From: Mycobacterium sp. URHB0044
GTDB lineage: Bacteria > Actinomycetota > Actinomycetes > Mycobacteriales > Mycobacteriaceae
Assembly: GCF_000620625.1 (NCBI RefSeq)
Contig: NZ_JIAW01000019.1
Span: forward strand, 102,300-166,299
Direction of reading: 5' to 3'
Length of the DNA stretch: 64,000 nucleotides
A program made the translations under genes and the position numbers. Under the pieces are notes generated by a model. That model did not search any database. It was not told the origin of the DNA and was given only the letters and a program-made list of their open reading frames with translations. Below are positions 1 to 7,789 of this stretch, piece after piece (positions within the stretch are counted from its first letter, which is position 1; each line of letters begins with the position of its first letter).

Positions 1-251
1 CGCCTGCTTTCCAGTTCGCAGCCGCCGGCGGCCAGAACATTGCGCACCCAGTCCGCGTCGGAACCGTACGTCAGCGCGATCACGTATCCACCTTGGCGCC
101 GGAACGCCCACAACGGGGTCCGGAACGTCCGGCCCGACTTACGCCCGCGGTGTATGACGATCGCCCATCCCGGCGCCCACGGAGCGATGAATCGAGTGAG
201 ACGGTTGAGCCCAATCTTGTTGGCGCGGGCTACCCAACGCGGTGCTGGCAT
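1..251 (-). CDS. Deazaflavin (F420)-dependent nitroreductase family protein, 3' end outside window
   Basis: Translated from the ATG at 251 towards the window edge, the first 83 residues begin MPAPRWVARANKIGLNRLTR and continue with a GRKSGRTFRTPLW segment. This is the hallmark N-terminal half of the Ddn-type split-barrel family, small F420H2-dependent reductases common in mycobacteria. The C-terminal half lies before base 1, so length and substrate class cannot be judged. The gene is divergent from a TetR regulator with 85 bp between the starts, which suggests that the regulator controls it. The family is clear; the individual substrate is unknown. Confidence 0.8.
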   Translation of the reverse strand, partial: MPAPRWVARANKIGLNRLTRFIAPWAPGWAIVIHRGRKSGRTFRTPLWAFRRQGGYVIALTYGSDADWVRNVLAAGGCELESR

Positions 252-278
252 CTCAAAACTCCTCACGTGTGGAATTTC

Positions 279-291
279 TATCGTTACGGTA
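279..291. promoter_or_regulatory. Candidate TetR operator between divergent genes
   Basis: TATCGTTACGGTA matches its own reverse complement at 10 of 13 positions and sits midway between the two divergent starts. An 8-bp direct repeat GAATTTCT also occurs at 272-279 and 323-330. A site shared by the oxidoreductase and the TetR gene is the usual arrangement; the exact operator is inferred. Confidence 0.4.
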
Positions 292-336
292 TCTCCGCCA
301 ATTTCGAAAGTCAACGACTGTAGAATTTCTCGCACC

Positions 337-915
337 ATGGCACGGACCGGACGACCCCGCGGCAAGACCGACACCCGCAACGTGATCCTTGCGGCCGCGC
401 GACACACGTTCGCCGAAGCGGGATACGACAAGACCTCGGTGCGCGAGGTCGCCGCGGCGGCCGGCGTCGACCCGGCGATGATTCGGCACTACTTCGGTAG
501 CAAGGCCGAACTCTTCCGCGCGACGATGGGATGGCCGTTCGAACCGGACCAGATTGCCGACCGAATCCTCGGAGGCGAGCGCGACGAGATCGGCGAACGG
601 CTCACCCGCGTGTTCTTCGAAGCGTGGGAGCATCCGGACTCCCGCGCTCCCCTACTGGCGATCCTGCGCGGAGCGGCCACCCATGACGAGTCAGCGACCC
701 TGGTACGTCAGTTCATTCAGGGCCAGGTGTACTCCCACGTCGCGGCAGGCGTCGGCGGGCCCGATGCGGAACTGCGGATCGATCTCGCGATAGCACAGCT
801 GCTCGGCATCGCCTATCTGCGCCACGTCCTTCGGGTGGAACCGATCGCGTCGACGCCGGTGGACGAGCTCATCCGTAGCGTCGCTCCCGCGATCAGCAAG
901 CACCTGACCCCGTAG
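337..915 (+). CDS. TetR family transcriptional regulator
   Basis: A 192-residue protein. Residues 10-55 form a canonical TetR helix-turn-helix: a 'VILAAARHTFAEAGYDKTSV' helix block, then 'VAAAAGVDPAMIRHYFGSK', with the YF(G/P)SK signature closing the recognition helix. The rest is the variable all-helical ligand-binding domain. The open frame extends upstream to 40, but that part lies over the divergent gene and has no family character, so the ATG at 337 (MARTGRPRGKTDTR) is chosen. It probably represses itself and the divergent deazaflavin oxidoreductase gene. Its effector is unknown. It converges on mfpA with an 8-bp gap. Confidence 0.85.
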   Translation: MARTGRPRGKTDTRNVILAAARHTFAEAGYDKTSVREVAAAAGVDPAMIRHYFGSKAELFRATMGWPFEPDQIADRILGGERDEIGERLTRVFFEAWEHPDSRAPLLAILRGAATHDESATLVRQFIQGQVYSHVAAGVGGPDAELRIDLAIAQLLGIAYLRHVLRVEPIASTPVDELIRSVAPAISKHLTP

Positions 916-923
916 GTGGGCGG

Positions 924-1487
924 TCACTCGCCGTGGACGTCGAGGCCGTGCGCGGCGGCGTACGCCAACCCCTGGTTGATGTCGATCTTCGCCCCGCGCA
1001 ATTTCGCCGTCGTCCAGAGTGTCGGGTCGACGCGCGCGCCCCGCAGATCGGCGTCGTCGAAGCGGGCGTCCTGGGTGCGGGCGCCGCTGAGGTCCGCGCG
1101 CCGCAGCACCGCCTTGCGCAGGTCTGCGCCGACCAGGCTGGCCTCGCGCAACCGGCAGTCGGACAGGTCGATCGTGCGGAGGTCACATCCACCCAATACG
1201 GCCAGCGTCAGATCGACCTCGACCCACGTCGCCGGACGGATCCGGCTTTCGGTGAACACCGAACCGAGCAGCGTGCAGTGCCGAAACGTGCTGTGCATCA
1301 ACGACGCCCGGCGAAAGTCACAGTTGCGGAAGGCCGAACCCGAGTGCTCGGACTCCGACAGGTTGACCCCGGCGAAGTTGCACTCGGTGAACACCACGCG
1401 TTCGGTCTGCAGCCGGCTCAGATCTTCGTCGCGAAAGTCGTGCCCCTCGAACTCGCGATCCACCCACTTCTCGTCGACGTCGGCCAC
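924..1487 (-). CDS. mfpA: Pentapeptide-repeat fluoroquinolone resistance protein MfpA
   Basis: 187 residues built almost wholly of A(D/N)LXX-type pentapeptide repeats, for example the run around residues 60-160 with repeated '(A/S)(D/N)LR', 'CDFR' and 'ADLSG' units. The length is close to the mycobacterial MfpA family (about 183-192). MfpA folds into a right-handed quadrilateral beta helix that mimics DNA and binds DNA gyrase, lowering quinolone susceptibility. The start is GTG at 1487, 3 nt after the mfpB stop. It is the last gene of a five-gene operon (kinase, roadblock, DUF742, GTPase, MfpA), the layout known in M. tuberculosis and M. smegmatis. Identification rests on both the repeats and the neighbours. 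Confidence 0.93.
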   Translation of the reverse strand: MADVDEKWVDREFEGHDFRDEDLSRLQTERVVFTECNFAGVNLSESEHSGSAFRNCDFRRASLMHSTFRHCTLLGSVFTESRIRPATWVEVDLTLAVLGGCDLRTIDLSDCRLREASLVGADLRKAVLRRADLSGARTQDARFDDADLRGARVDPTLWTTAKLRGAKIDINQGLAYAAAHGLDVHGE

Positions 1488-1490
1488 GCG

Positions 1491-2102
1491 TCAGCCGGGC
1501 AACGAGCTGAGGTTCATCAACGCGTACTCGGTGACGGCGATCAACGCCGCCCGCGCCGAATGTCGATCACGAGCGTCGACGGATACCACCGGGATGTGGT
1601 CGGCCAGCGCCAGGGCCTTGCGCACTTCGTGCGGAGGATATTTGCGGGCGTCGTCGAACTGGTTGACCGCGATCAGGAACGGCAGATGTCGCGCTTCGAA
1701 GAAGTCGACAGCGGCGAAGCTGTCCTGCAGCCGACGCACGTCGACCAGGATGACCGCCCCGATGGCTCCGCGGACCAGGTCGTCCCACATGAACCAGAAC
1801 CGGCGCTGACCGGGCGTGCCGAACAGATAGAGCACCAGGTCCTCGGCCAGGGTGATGCGGCCGAAGTCCATCGCCACCGTCGTGGTGTTCTTCATGGGCG
1901 TGGCGCTCAGGGCGTCGAAACCCTGTGAGGCGTTCGTCACCAAGGCTTCGGTGCGCAGCGGCATGATCTCCGACACCGCGCCGACGAACGTGGTCTTGCC
2001 GACCCCGAACCCGCCGGAGATGACGATCTTGGTGGACGCACTGTCGCGTCGGACGACGCCATGGCCGGAACCCGGGGGGTTCTCAGAGTGCCCGTAGGCC
2101 AC
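1491..2102 (-). CDS. mfpB: Conservon small GTPase MfpB
   Basis: 203 residues with a P-loop GGFGVGKTT near residues 29-37, a downstream 'LFGTPGQRRF' (switch II, DTPGQ-like) and an 'NQFD' guanine-specificity motif. This is the Ras-like ATP/GTP-binding protein family (CvnD type) of actinobacterial conservons. In mycobacteria MfpB is reported to work with MfpA to modulate its protective effect on gyrase. The start is GTG at 2102 and overlaps the DUF742 gene by 20 nt, so translation is probably coupled. The overlap and the shared strand place it in the mfp operon. Confidence 0.9.
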   Translation of the reverse strand: MAYGHSENPPGSGHGVVRRDSASTKIVISGGFGVGKTTFVGAVSEIMPLRTEALVTNASQGFDALSATPMKNTTTVAMDFGRITLAEDLVLYLFGTPGQRRFWFMWDDLVRGAIGAVILVDVRRLQDSFAAVDFFEARHLPFLIAVNQFDDARKYPPHEVRKALALADHIPVVSVDARDRHSARAALIAVTEYALMNLSSLPG

Positions 2103-2493
2103 GCAGCGTCCTTCCTATGAGCTCACGTCGTTCATCGGTGCTCGCCGACTCACCGAGGGTGGTGTGTACGCGAAGGTACCCCTGCATCACCAAGTCGCCG
2201 ATCAGCACGCGCGCCACGCCGAGCGGCAGGGACAGGCGAGCAGCGATCTCGGCCACGGAAGGGCTGTCGACACCCAACCCTAGGATCTTGGCACGCACGT
2301 CATTGCCCGGCCAGCGCGGCGCGGGCCCGAATTCCAGTGTCCTGATTGGCGCTTCGAGGGGCAAGTCGACACGCGTGTTGGTGCGACCCGCCGTCAACGT
2401 ATACGGCCGCACCAGGTTCGCCTCAGTCCCCGATTCGTCCGACTCCCATGCGTCTCGCACCTCGTCCATCGGGGAGTCCATCGGGAAGTCCAT
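2083..2493 (-). CDS. mfpC: Conservon DUF742 protein MfpC
   Basis: 136 residues. The 'LVRPYTLTAGRT' segment near residue 27 and the winged-helix-like 'SVAEIAARLSLPLGVARVLIGDL' region identify a DUF742 (CvnC-type) protein. These sit between the roadblock protein and the GTPase in actinobacterial conservons. The Asp/Pro/Met-rich N-terminus before residue 25 has several possible in-frame Met starts. The ATG at 2493 is used because it follows the upstream gene by 6 nt. Its molecular role is not established; a DNA- or protein-binding adaptor is plausible from the wHTH-like region. Confidence 0.88.
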   Translation of the reverse strand: MDFPMDSPMDEVRDAWESDESGTEANLVRPYTLTAGRTNTRVDLPLEAPIRTLEFGPAPRWPGNDVRAKILGLGVDSPSVAEIAARLSLPLGVARVLIGDLVMQGYLRVHTTLGESASTDERRELIGRTLRGLRAL

Positions 2494-2499
2494 CGCGAG

Positions 2500-2907
2500 T
2501 CACGAGTGTTGCGCGGTACGGCGGGACGATTGAACGACGGTGCCGACGCGCTCAACCAGGACGGCCATCTCGTAGCCGATCTGGCCGATGTCGCAGGATC
2601 GGGTGGCCAGCGTCGCCAGGTTGGAACCGTCACCGACGCGCATGAGCAGCAGGTAGCCGTTCTCCATCTCGACGACGGACTGCATCACGTACCCGCCGTC
2701 GAAGAGTTGCGCGGCGCCGGTCGACAGGCTGGCCAGTCCGGACGCCACCGCGGCGAGCTGATCGGCTCGCTCGGTCGGCATGTGCTCGCTGGCGGCCATC
2801 AGCAGTCCGTCAGCCGACACCAGGATCGCGTGCGACACCCCGGCCACTTCGTTGGCGAACTTCGTCACCAACCAGTCGAGTGAGTCACGCTGGGTCGAAC
2901 GGGTCAT
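2500..2907 (-). CDS. mfpD: Roadblock/LC7 conservon protein MfpD
   Basis: 135 residues of a single Roadblock/LC7 domain. Its signature stretches are 'GVSHAILVSADGLLMAASE' (20-38), 'LAAVASGLASLSTGAA' and 'MENGYLLLMRVGDGSNLA'. In conservons these proteins (CvnB) partner the small GTPase and probably act as its regulator or scaffold beneath the membrane kinase. The ATG at 2907 overlaps the kinase stop codon as ATGA, so the two are translationally coupled. Family assignment is secure; the biochemical role is inferred from MglB-like homologues. Confidence 0.9.
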   Translation of the reverse strand: MTRSTQRDSLDWLVTKFANEVAGVSHAILVSADGLLMAASEHMPTERADQLAAVASGLASLSTGAAQLFDGGYVMQSVVEMENGYLLLMRVGDGSNLATLATRSCDIGQIGYEMAVLVERVGTVVQSSRRTAQHS

Positions 2908-5723
2908 TCGTCTTCTGTTCCTCTGGTTTCTCGGGCGTGGGCGCGGCCTGCGTGTACGCCGCCGAAGTGGTTGCCGATGCTGGCGCGCACGGCTTCCGGA
3001 TCTCGCGCGGGAAGGGCCGGTCGGCCGTCCGAACTCGGTTCCTCGATGCCATTCGAAGTCCCGTTCGTGCCGTTCGTATCTCCGTTGCGATGCCGACCAT
3101 TGTGGTCATCGTCCTGGTCGGCGGCGCCGGGCACCAGCCGTGCACCGGGTTCGCGCATCGGCAGACCCTGCTCGGTATGCCGGGCGACGGGAGCTTCCTC
3201 GGCCGCGGCGGCCGCCTCCCAGCCCTTGTCCCACACCGTCTGCCAGTCCAGGTCGGTGCTTTGGGCGAGTTCGGTGGGATCGTCGATGAGCCATTCGGAC
3301 AGCATCTTCTGGAAGATGGCGTCGTCGCTTCCTGCCGTCGATGTCGACGCCGCGGCCAGTTCTTCCGGGACCGGTTCCTGCACCGGGTGGACGCCGTTGG
3401 TCGGCGCGCTGGTGGCCTCAGCCCGCGCGGCGAAGAACGCCGCGGTGTTGGTGATCGGCTGACTGGGCCGCTCGACGGGCACCGCGGCCGGAGGCGGGCC
3501 CGCGTGCGTCGGCGCCACCGGCGTCTGCGCAGGCATGGAGTCCTCCGGCCACTCGTCCTCCTGCCACTCCGAAACCGGCTCGGGCTCGGATTCGGGCAGG
3601 ATCGGCGCAGCCGGGATGTCGGCGATGCCGCTCGCACCCGGATTGCGCTGCGGCAGAAGCGAAACCGGGATGTCGGCGTGGCCGTTGCGGTATTCCTCCG
3701 GGGCCGGAGGTTGGTAGCCGTTGTCGTCGACGTGCTCCTCGTCGAGGAACAGCGCGGTGGTGATGCCCGCGTGCGCATCGGCGGGCACGCCGTAATCCGG
3801 CGTCTCGACCGGCAGTGGCGCCGAACCTCGAATCAGCAGCTGGGCCGGAATGTAGACACCCGCGGTGGTGCCTGAATTCGGCTCCCCCGCGATGGTGCTG
3901 CGCAACCGGACGACCAGCCCGTGCTGCGCGGCCAGCCGGCCGACCACGAACAGGCCCATGTGACGAGCGGTGTACGGGTTGACCTCGCCACCGGACTGCA
4001 GCCGGGTGTTGGCCACGCGCAGATCGACTTCGGTCATGCCGAGGCCGATGTCGCTGACCTCGATGACCAGCCCGCCGTTGCCTGTGTGCACGGCCGACAC
4101 CCGCACCTGCGAGATCGGCGGTGAGTAACGCAACGCGTTGTCCAGCAGTTCGGCCAGCATGTGGACGAGGTCACCGGCAACCACGCCGAGGATCTCGCTG
4201 TCCGGGGCGACCGCGGTGATCACCCGGGCGTAGTCCTCGACCTCGGAGGCCGCCGCGTTGATCACCGCGCCGACCGGAACGGGGGCGGCCTGTTCGCGCG
4301 GCACCCGCGACCCGGCCAGCACCAGCAGGTTCGCGCCGTTGCGGCGCATCCGGGCGGCGAGGTGGTCGAGGCGGAACAGGCTCTCCAGCCGTTCCGGATC
4401 GGCTTCGTCGCGTTCCAGCCGGTCGATGAGGGTCAGCTGCTGATCGACAAGCGACCGGCTGCGTCGCGACAGCGTCTCGAACATGTCGCCCACCTGCAGC
4501 TGCAGGGTCGCCTGCTCGCCGGCGAGTAGCACGGCCTGCTCGTGGAGTTCGTCGACGGCGTGGGCGACCTGCCCGACCTCCTCGGTGGTGTGCACGGGCA
4601 GCGGCTGTACGGGGTCGGGTGCGCCGCCCGAGCGCACCCTCTCCAGCTCCCGCGCCAGATCCTCGTGCGCGACCTTCAGGGCGCTATCCCGCAGCTTGCG
4701 CAGCGGGCGGACCAACGTGCGCGCGACCAGCATGACGATGAGCAGCGCGATGAGGATGGCCACGCCGACGATCACGGAGTCGCGGATGGCCTCGGTGCGC
4801 TTGGCGGCGGCCTGGTCCTCGACGGCGGTCGAGACCTGCCGGGTGGTCGAACCGATCACCTGACCGGCGACTTGGTTGGTCGCCTGCAGGGATTGGGTCA
4901 ACTCCGGATTGTTGACCAACGGCACCGCAGGGTCGGACATCATGGCCATCCGCTTGACCATCTCGGCCTGCAGCTTCTGGGCGTCGGGTGAACCGACTCC
5001 CAGTACCTGACTCATCCCGAACAGCGTGGACGGCTCGGTGCCGGCCAGCGTGATCATCGAGGTGCGCAGCTCGGGTTCGGCGAGCTCCGCGCCAAGGTTC
5101 ACCAGCAGCTGCTGCATCATCATCTGGCCGCGGGCGCCGATGGCACGGGACAGGCCGAGCGTCTCGGCCCGGATCTGCTCGTCGTCGACGCGCACCGACC
5201 CGTTGATCGCGTCCTCGGCGGTGAGCAGGATCGGTGCGTAGCTGGTGATCCTGTCGCGCAGGCTGATGCCGTTGGCGGTGACCTTGTCCAACAACGCCTG
5301 CCCGCCCTGCAGCAGCACGGAGACGCCCTTGCCCACGTCCGGTACGACGTCGGTGTCGGCCAGCCGACTCTGCAGATTGCGCTTGTTGTCGTCGAACGTG
5401 GTGAGCGCGGTCTGGACGTCACCCCCCGTGGAGTTCGCCAGCAGCGCGCCCTCCAGCGCCGCCATGTAGTCCACGATCGCGGGGACCATCTCGGCGCGGT
5501 CGGCGGCCAGGCGGAGGTCTCTTGCGTCAGTCCAGCCGGAGTACACGCGCAAGCCACCGAAGGTGCCTGCCAAAAGCAGCGGCACTAATACGATCGCAAA
5601 CACTTTCCATCGAACCGGCCAATTGCTCACCGACCATCTCGATGGCCGCTTGGCGGGTGGTGGCACATTACTCCCGAATTCGGTCGCCGTAGCGACTCGT
5701 GGTTGCTGCGCAAACGCGGTCAT
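2904..5723 (-). CDS. mfpE: Conservon sensor histidine kinase MfpE (NIT-HAMP-HATPase)
   Basis: A 939-residue membrane kinase. A cytoplasmic tail (1-38) is followed by TM1 (about 40-61), an extracellular nitrate/nitrite-sensor-like helical domain, and TM2 (about 312-335). Then come a HAMP linker, a phosphoacceptor-type 'LDHLAARMRR' helix, and an HATPase domain with N box 'ELLDNALRYSPP' near 525 and a 'DIGLGM' G1 box. The last 300 residues are Pro/Glu/Ala-rich, low complexity and probably disordered, as in CvnA kinases. It heads the mfp operon and overlaps mfpD by 4 nt. The sensed signal is unknown. A 305-bp leader with a 16-bp palindrome lies upstream. Confidence 0.9.
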   Translation of the reverse strand: MTAFAQQPRVATATEFGSNVPPPAKRPSRWSVSNWPVRWKVFAIVLVPLLLAGTFGGLRVYSGWTDARDLRLAADRAEMVPAIVDYMAALEGALLANSTGGDVQTALTTFDDNKRNLQSRLADTDVVPDVGKGVSVLLQGGQALLDKVTANGISLRDRITSYAPILLTAEDAINGSVRVDDEQIRAETLGLSRAIGARGQMMMQQLLVNLGAELAEPELRTSMITLAGTEPSTLFGMSQVLGVGSPDAQKLQAEMVKRMAMMSDPAVPLVNNPELTQSLQATNQVAGQVIGSTTRQVSTAVEDQAAAKRTEAIRDSVIVGVAILIALLIVMLVARTLVRPLRKLRDSALKVAHEDLARELERVRSGGAPDPVQPLPVHTTEEVGQVAHAVDELHEQAVLLAGEQATLQLQVGDMFETLSRRSRSLVDQQLTLIDRLERDEADPERLESLFRLDHLAARMRRNGANLLVLAGSRVPREQAAPVPVGAVINAAASEVEDYARVITAVAPDSEILGVVAGDLVHMLAELLDNALRYSPPISQVRVSAVHTGNGGLVIEVSDIGLGMTEVDLRVANTRLQSGGEVNPYTARHMGLFVVGRLAAQHGLVVRLRSTIAGEPNSGTTAGVYIPAQLLIRGSAPLPVETPDYGVPADAHAGITTALFLDEEHVDDNGYQPPAPEEYRNGHADIPVSLLPQRNPGASGIADIPAAPILPESEPEPVSEWQEDEWPEDSMPAQTPVAPTHAGPPPAAVPVERPSQPITNTAAFFAARAEATSAPTNGVHPVQEPVPEELAAASTSTAGSDDAIFQKMLSEWLIDDPTELAQSTDLDWQTVWDKGWEAAAAAEEAPVARHTEQGLPMREPGARLVPGAADQDDDHNGRHRNGDTNGTNGTSNGIEEPSSDGRPALPARDPEAVRASIGNHFGGVHAGRAHARETRGTEDE

Positions 5724-6028
5724 TGCGGCCCGGCCGTGCTACCCGCGCTTGGTCGGCATTTCATTGATCGCGCTTCATTCATAAGGCTTCCTACTGCTCT
5801 TTGCCCACACGTGGGCAGGCGTGGTCCGCCCGGCAATTGGTCGAGTATGACAGCGATCAGCAACCGTTTCCACAATTCTTACTGAACAGACAGAGTTCGT
5901 GACCGAGGTGTTGCGAAGTCGTGTGCTATACGAGCAAATGCGGTTGCGGCCATGCGTCGGGAATCAGCCAAACCGAGCGTATGGTCGCTGTGTTCGAATC
6001 AGTCATCGCCGCGGTGGGAGGGGACAGC
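5724..6028. other. 305-bp divergent intergenic region upstream of mfpE, with a 16-bp palindrome
   Basis: No gene was recognised. At 5802-5817 lies TGCCCAC-AC-GTGGGCA, an inverted repeat with perfect 7-bp arms, 79 bp upstream of the mfpE start. It is a candidate operator for the mfp operon. An upstream extension of the next small ORF runs through 5921-6028 but shows no family character. Confidence 0.5.
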
Positions 6029-6187
6029 ATGCCCGAGAACGAGAAGTTTCAGGTAGATCCGTCGGATGACCCAGCCCCCCGCGTAGGCGGCCACAGGCTG
6101 CCGGACGACGCCGACGGGCCCCACCCGCTCGCCGATCCCGCCAACGATCCCACTCCCGGTGTGCCCGGCCACGCGAAGGACGATTGA
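6029..6187 (+). CDS. Small acidic Pro/Asp-rich protein, unknown function
   Basis: 52 residues starting MPENEKFQVDPSDDPAPRVG, composed largely of Asp, Pro, Gly and His, with no membrane segment and probably disordered. The ATG at 6029 is preceded by a strong GGGAGGGG ribosome-binding sequence at 6016-6023. The frame is open back to 5921, but the stretch before this ATG has no such support. It lies between mfpE and the methyltransferase gene, on the latter's strand. I do not recognise a family. Start context is the main argument that it is real. Confidence 0.55.
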   Translation: MPENEKFQVDPSDDPAPRVGGHRLPDDADGPHPLADPANDPTPGVPGHAKDD

Positions 6188-6241
6188 GGTCCTGCGCTCG
6201 ACCCATTTAGTGCGACGCTGAGCAGCGGGGGAAACCGCGTC

Positions 6242-6706
6242 GTGTTCAAAGTGCTGTTCTTCTCGCCTCGGATCGCGCCCAACACCGGTAATGCGATCCG
6301 GATGGTGGCCGCCACCGGATGCGAGTTGCATCTCGTCGAACCGCTGGGCTTCGACCTGTCCGAGCCGAAGCTCCGTCGCGCCGGTCTGGACTACCACGAC
6401 CTCGCGTCGGTGACCGTGCACGCCGACCTGCCGAGCGCGTGGGCCGCGCTGGCGCCGGCGCGGGTGTTCGCGTTCACCGCGCACGCCGGATCGTGGTTCG
6501 CCGACGTGGACTACCGACCGGGTGACGTGTTGATGTTCGGTCCCGAGCCGACCGGTCTGGACGCCGAAACGTTGGCCGACCCACACGTCACCGCGCAGGT
6601 GCGCATCCCGATGCTGGACGGTAGGCGGTCGTTGAATCTGTCCAACGCCGCCGCCGTCGCGGTGTACGAGGCGTGGCGCCAGCAGGGTTTCACCGGCGCG
6701 ATCTAA
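6242..6706 (+). CDS. tRNA (cytidine/uridine-2'-O-)methyltransferase, TrmL/SpoU family
   Basis: 154 residues, the size of single-domain SpoU (SPOUT) methyltransferases of the TrmL type, which methylate the 2'-O of wobble nucleotide 34 in certain tRNAs using SAM. Visible motifs are the N-terminal 'PNTGNAIRM' segment (motif 1 Asn/Arg), 'VLMFGPEPTGL' (motif 2) and 'IPMLDGRRSLNLSNAAAVAVYE' split across motif 3, which form the knotted SAM site. The start is GTG at 6242. It matches the position of Rv3366 beside the mfp locus. TrmL is the likely activity, but the substrate RNA has not been shown by sequence alone. Confidence 0.88.
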   Translation: MFKVLFFSPRIAPNTGNAIRMVAATGCELHLVEPLGFDLSEPKLRRAGLDYHDLASVTVHADLPSAWAALAPARVFAFTAHAGSWFADVDYRPGDVLMFGPEPTGLDAETLADPHVTAQVRIPMLDGRRSLNLSNAAAVAVYEAWRQQGFTGAI

Positions 6707-6707
6707 C

Positions 6708-7349
6708 TCACCACGTGTTCCAGTGGGTGAGCTGCTCGGCGGGCAGGCGCTTGGCCGGCCGGAAGTCGGTGCCCTTGGTGTAGGCGATGGGAAAGAGGCC
6801 GCCTTGGGAGTACTTGTCGAACGGGATGCCCAGGATCTCGGCGGCCTGCTTCTCGCCGTCGCCCAACAGGTGCAGTGTCGTCCAGGCCGATCCGAGCCCA
6901 CGCGACCGCAGCGCCAGCATGAAGCTCCACACCGCGGGCAGCAGTGACCCCCAGAACGATGCGCTCAACGCCGCCGGGGCGCCGTCGGGGCGACCCTCCA
7001 GGCACGGGATCATCATCACCGGAACCTCGTGCAGGTGGTCGTTGAGGTACTTCGCGGAGTCGACGACCAGCGGCATCCGTTCGTCACGGCTGTCGCCGTA
7101 CTCGGGCTTGGGTAGGTCCAGATACGACGACGCCGCCGTGCGGTAGATGTCGGCGAGCGCCTTCTTCTCGTCGGCGTCGTCGACGAAGACGAACTGCCAC
7201 CCCTGCGCGTTCGAGCCCGTCGGCGCCTGCAGTGCCAGATCGAGACACTCCAGCAAAACCTCGCGGGGCACCGGCTTTTCGAAGTCGAGGCGCTTGCGCA
7301 CCGAGCGGGTAGTGGTCAGGAGTTCGTCGACAGAAAGGTTCAAGGTCAC
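6708..7349 (-). CDS. Nitroreductase family FMN protein (Rv3368c-like)
   Basis: 213 residues. An N-terminal 'TTRSVRKRLDF' (R(S)xR FMN-phosphate motif), 'ALQAPTGSNAQGWQFVFV' and the C-terminal 'GLGSAWTTLHL' and 'LFPIAYTKGTDF' segments are standard for NAD(P)H-dependent FMN nitroreductases. Synteny with Rv3368c, between the SpoU gene and a PPOX protein, supports the same ortholog group. The start is GTG at 7349, only 23 bp from the divergent PPOX start, so the two promoters overlap. It probably reduces quinones or nitro compounds; the physiological substrate is unknown. It converges on the methyltransferase gene with a 1-nt gap. Confidence 0.88.
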   Translation of the reverse strand: MTLNLSVDELLTTTRSVRKRLDFEKPVPREVLLECLDLALQAPTGSNAQGWQFVFVDDADEKKALADIYRTAASSYLDLPKPEYGDSRDERMPLVVDSAKYLNDHLHEVPVMMIPCLEGRPDGAPAALSASFWGSLLPAVWSFMLALRSRGLGSAWTTLHLLGDGEKQAAEILGIPFDKYSQGGLFPIAYTKGTDFRPAKRLPAEQLTHWNTW

Positions 7350-7359
7350 TTTTCGAGGC

Positions 7360-7373
7360 TACATTCGCAGGCA
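7360..7373 (+). promoter_or_regulatory. Candidate -10 box for a leaderless PPOX transcript
   Basis: TACATT at 7360-7365 ends 7 nt before the ATG at 7373, and no Shine-Dalgarno sequence fits in the 23-bp divergent gap. This spacing fits a leaderless mRNA, a common mode in mycobacteria. The call is inferred from spacing only. Confidence 0.4.
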
Positions 7374-7786
7374 TGAGTGCTGAGCTGACACCAGAAGTCA
7401 TCGATCGACTGACCGCCGACCACTACGGCTGGCTCACCACCGTCGCGAAGTCCGGTCAGCCCGTCCCGCGGTTGATCTGGTTCTACTTCGACGGCTCCAC
7501 GCTGAGCGTGTACACGACGCCCGGCGCCGCGAAGGTCGCGCACGTGCAGCGCCACCCCCGGGTGAGCCTCAACTTGGACTCCGACGGCAACGGCAGCGGC
7601 ATCATCGTGGTCGGCGGCGAGGCGACCATCGACGCCACCGACGTGGACTGCCGCACCGACGAGCCGTACTGGGCGAAGTACAAGGAGTCGGCCGACAAGT
7701 TCGGCTTGACCGACGCGATGGGGAACTACAGCACCCGCCTGCGGATCGCCATCGACAAGGTGTGGACGACGCCCACGGAGGGCTAG
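7373..7786 (+). CDS. PPOX-class split-barrel, probably F420-dependent, oxidoreductase (Rv3369-like)
   Basis: 137 residues typical of the pyridoxamine-5'-phosphate-oxidase-like fold. 'HYGWLTTVAKSGQPVPRLIWFYFDG' opens the barrel, followed by 'VAHVQRHPRVSLNLDSDG' and 'IIVVGGEATI'. Mycobacterial members bind F420 or related flavins and reduce small organic compounds. It corresponds in position and size to Rv3369. It is divergent from the nitroreductase gene and probably leaderless. In the M. tuberculosis order the next gene would be dnaE2; here 13.6 kb intervenes. Confidence 0.85.
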   Translation: MSAELTPEVIDRLTADHYGWLTTVAKSGQPVPRLIWFYFDGSTLSVYTTPGAAKVAHVQRHPRVSLNLDSDGNGSGIIVVGGEATIDATDVDCRTDEPYWAKYKESADKFGLTDAMGNYSTRLRIAIDKVWTTPTEG

Positions 7787-7789
7787 AGC

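Noticed and set aside
40..336. N-terminal extension of the TetR ORF
   Set aside because: It overlaps the divergent oxidoreductase gene and its operator region, and has no TetR-family character.
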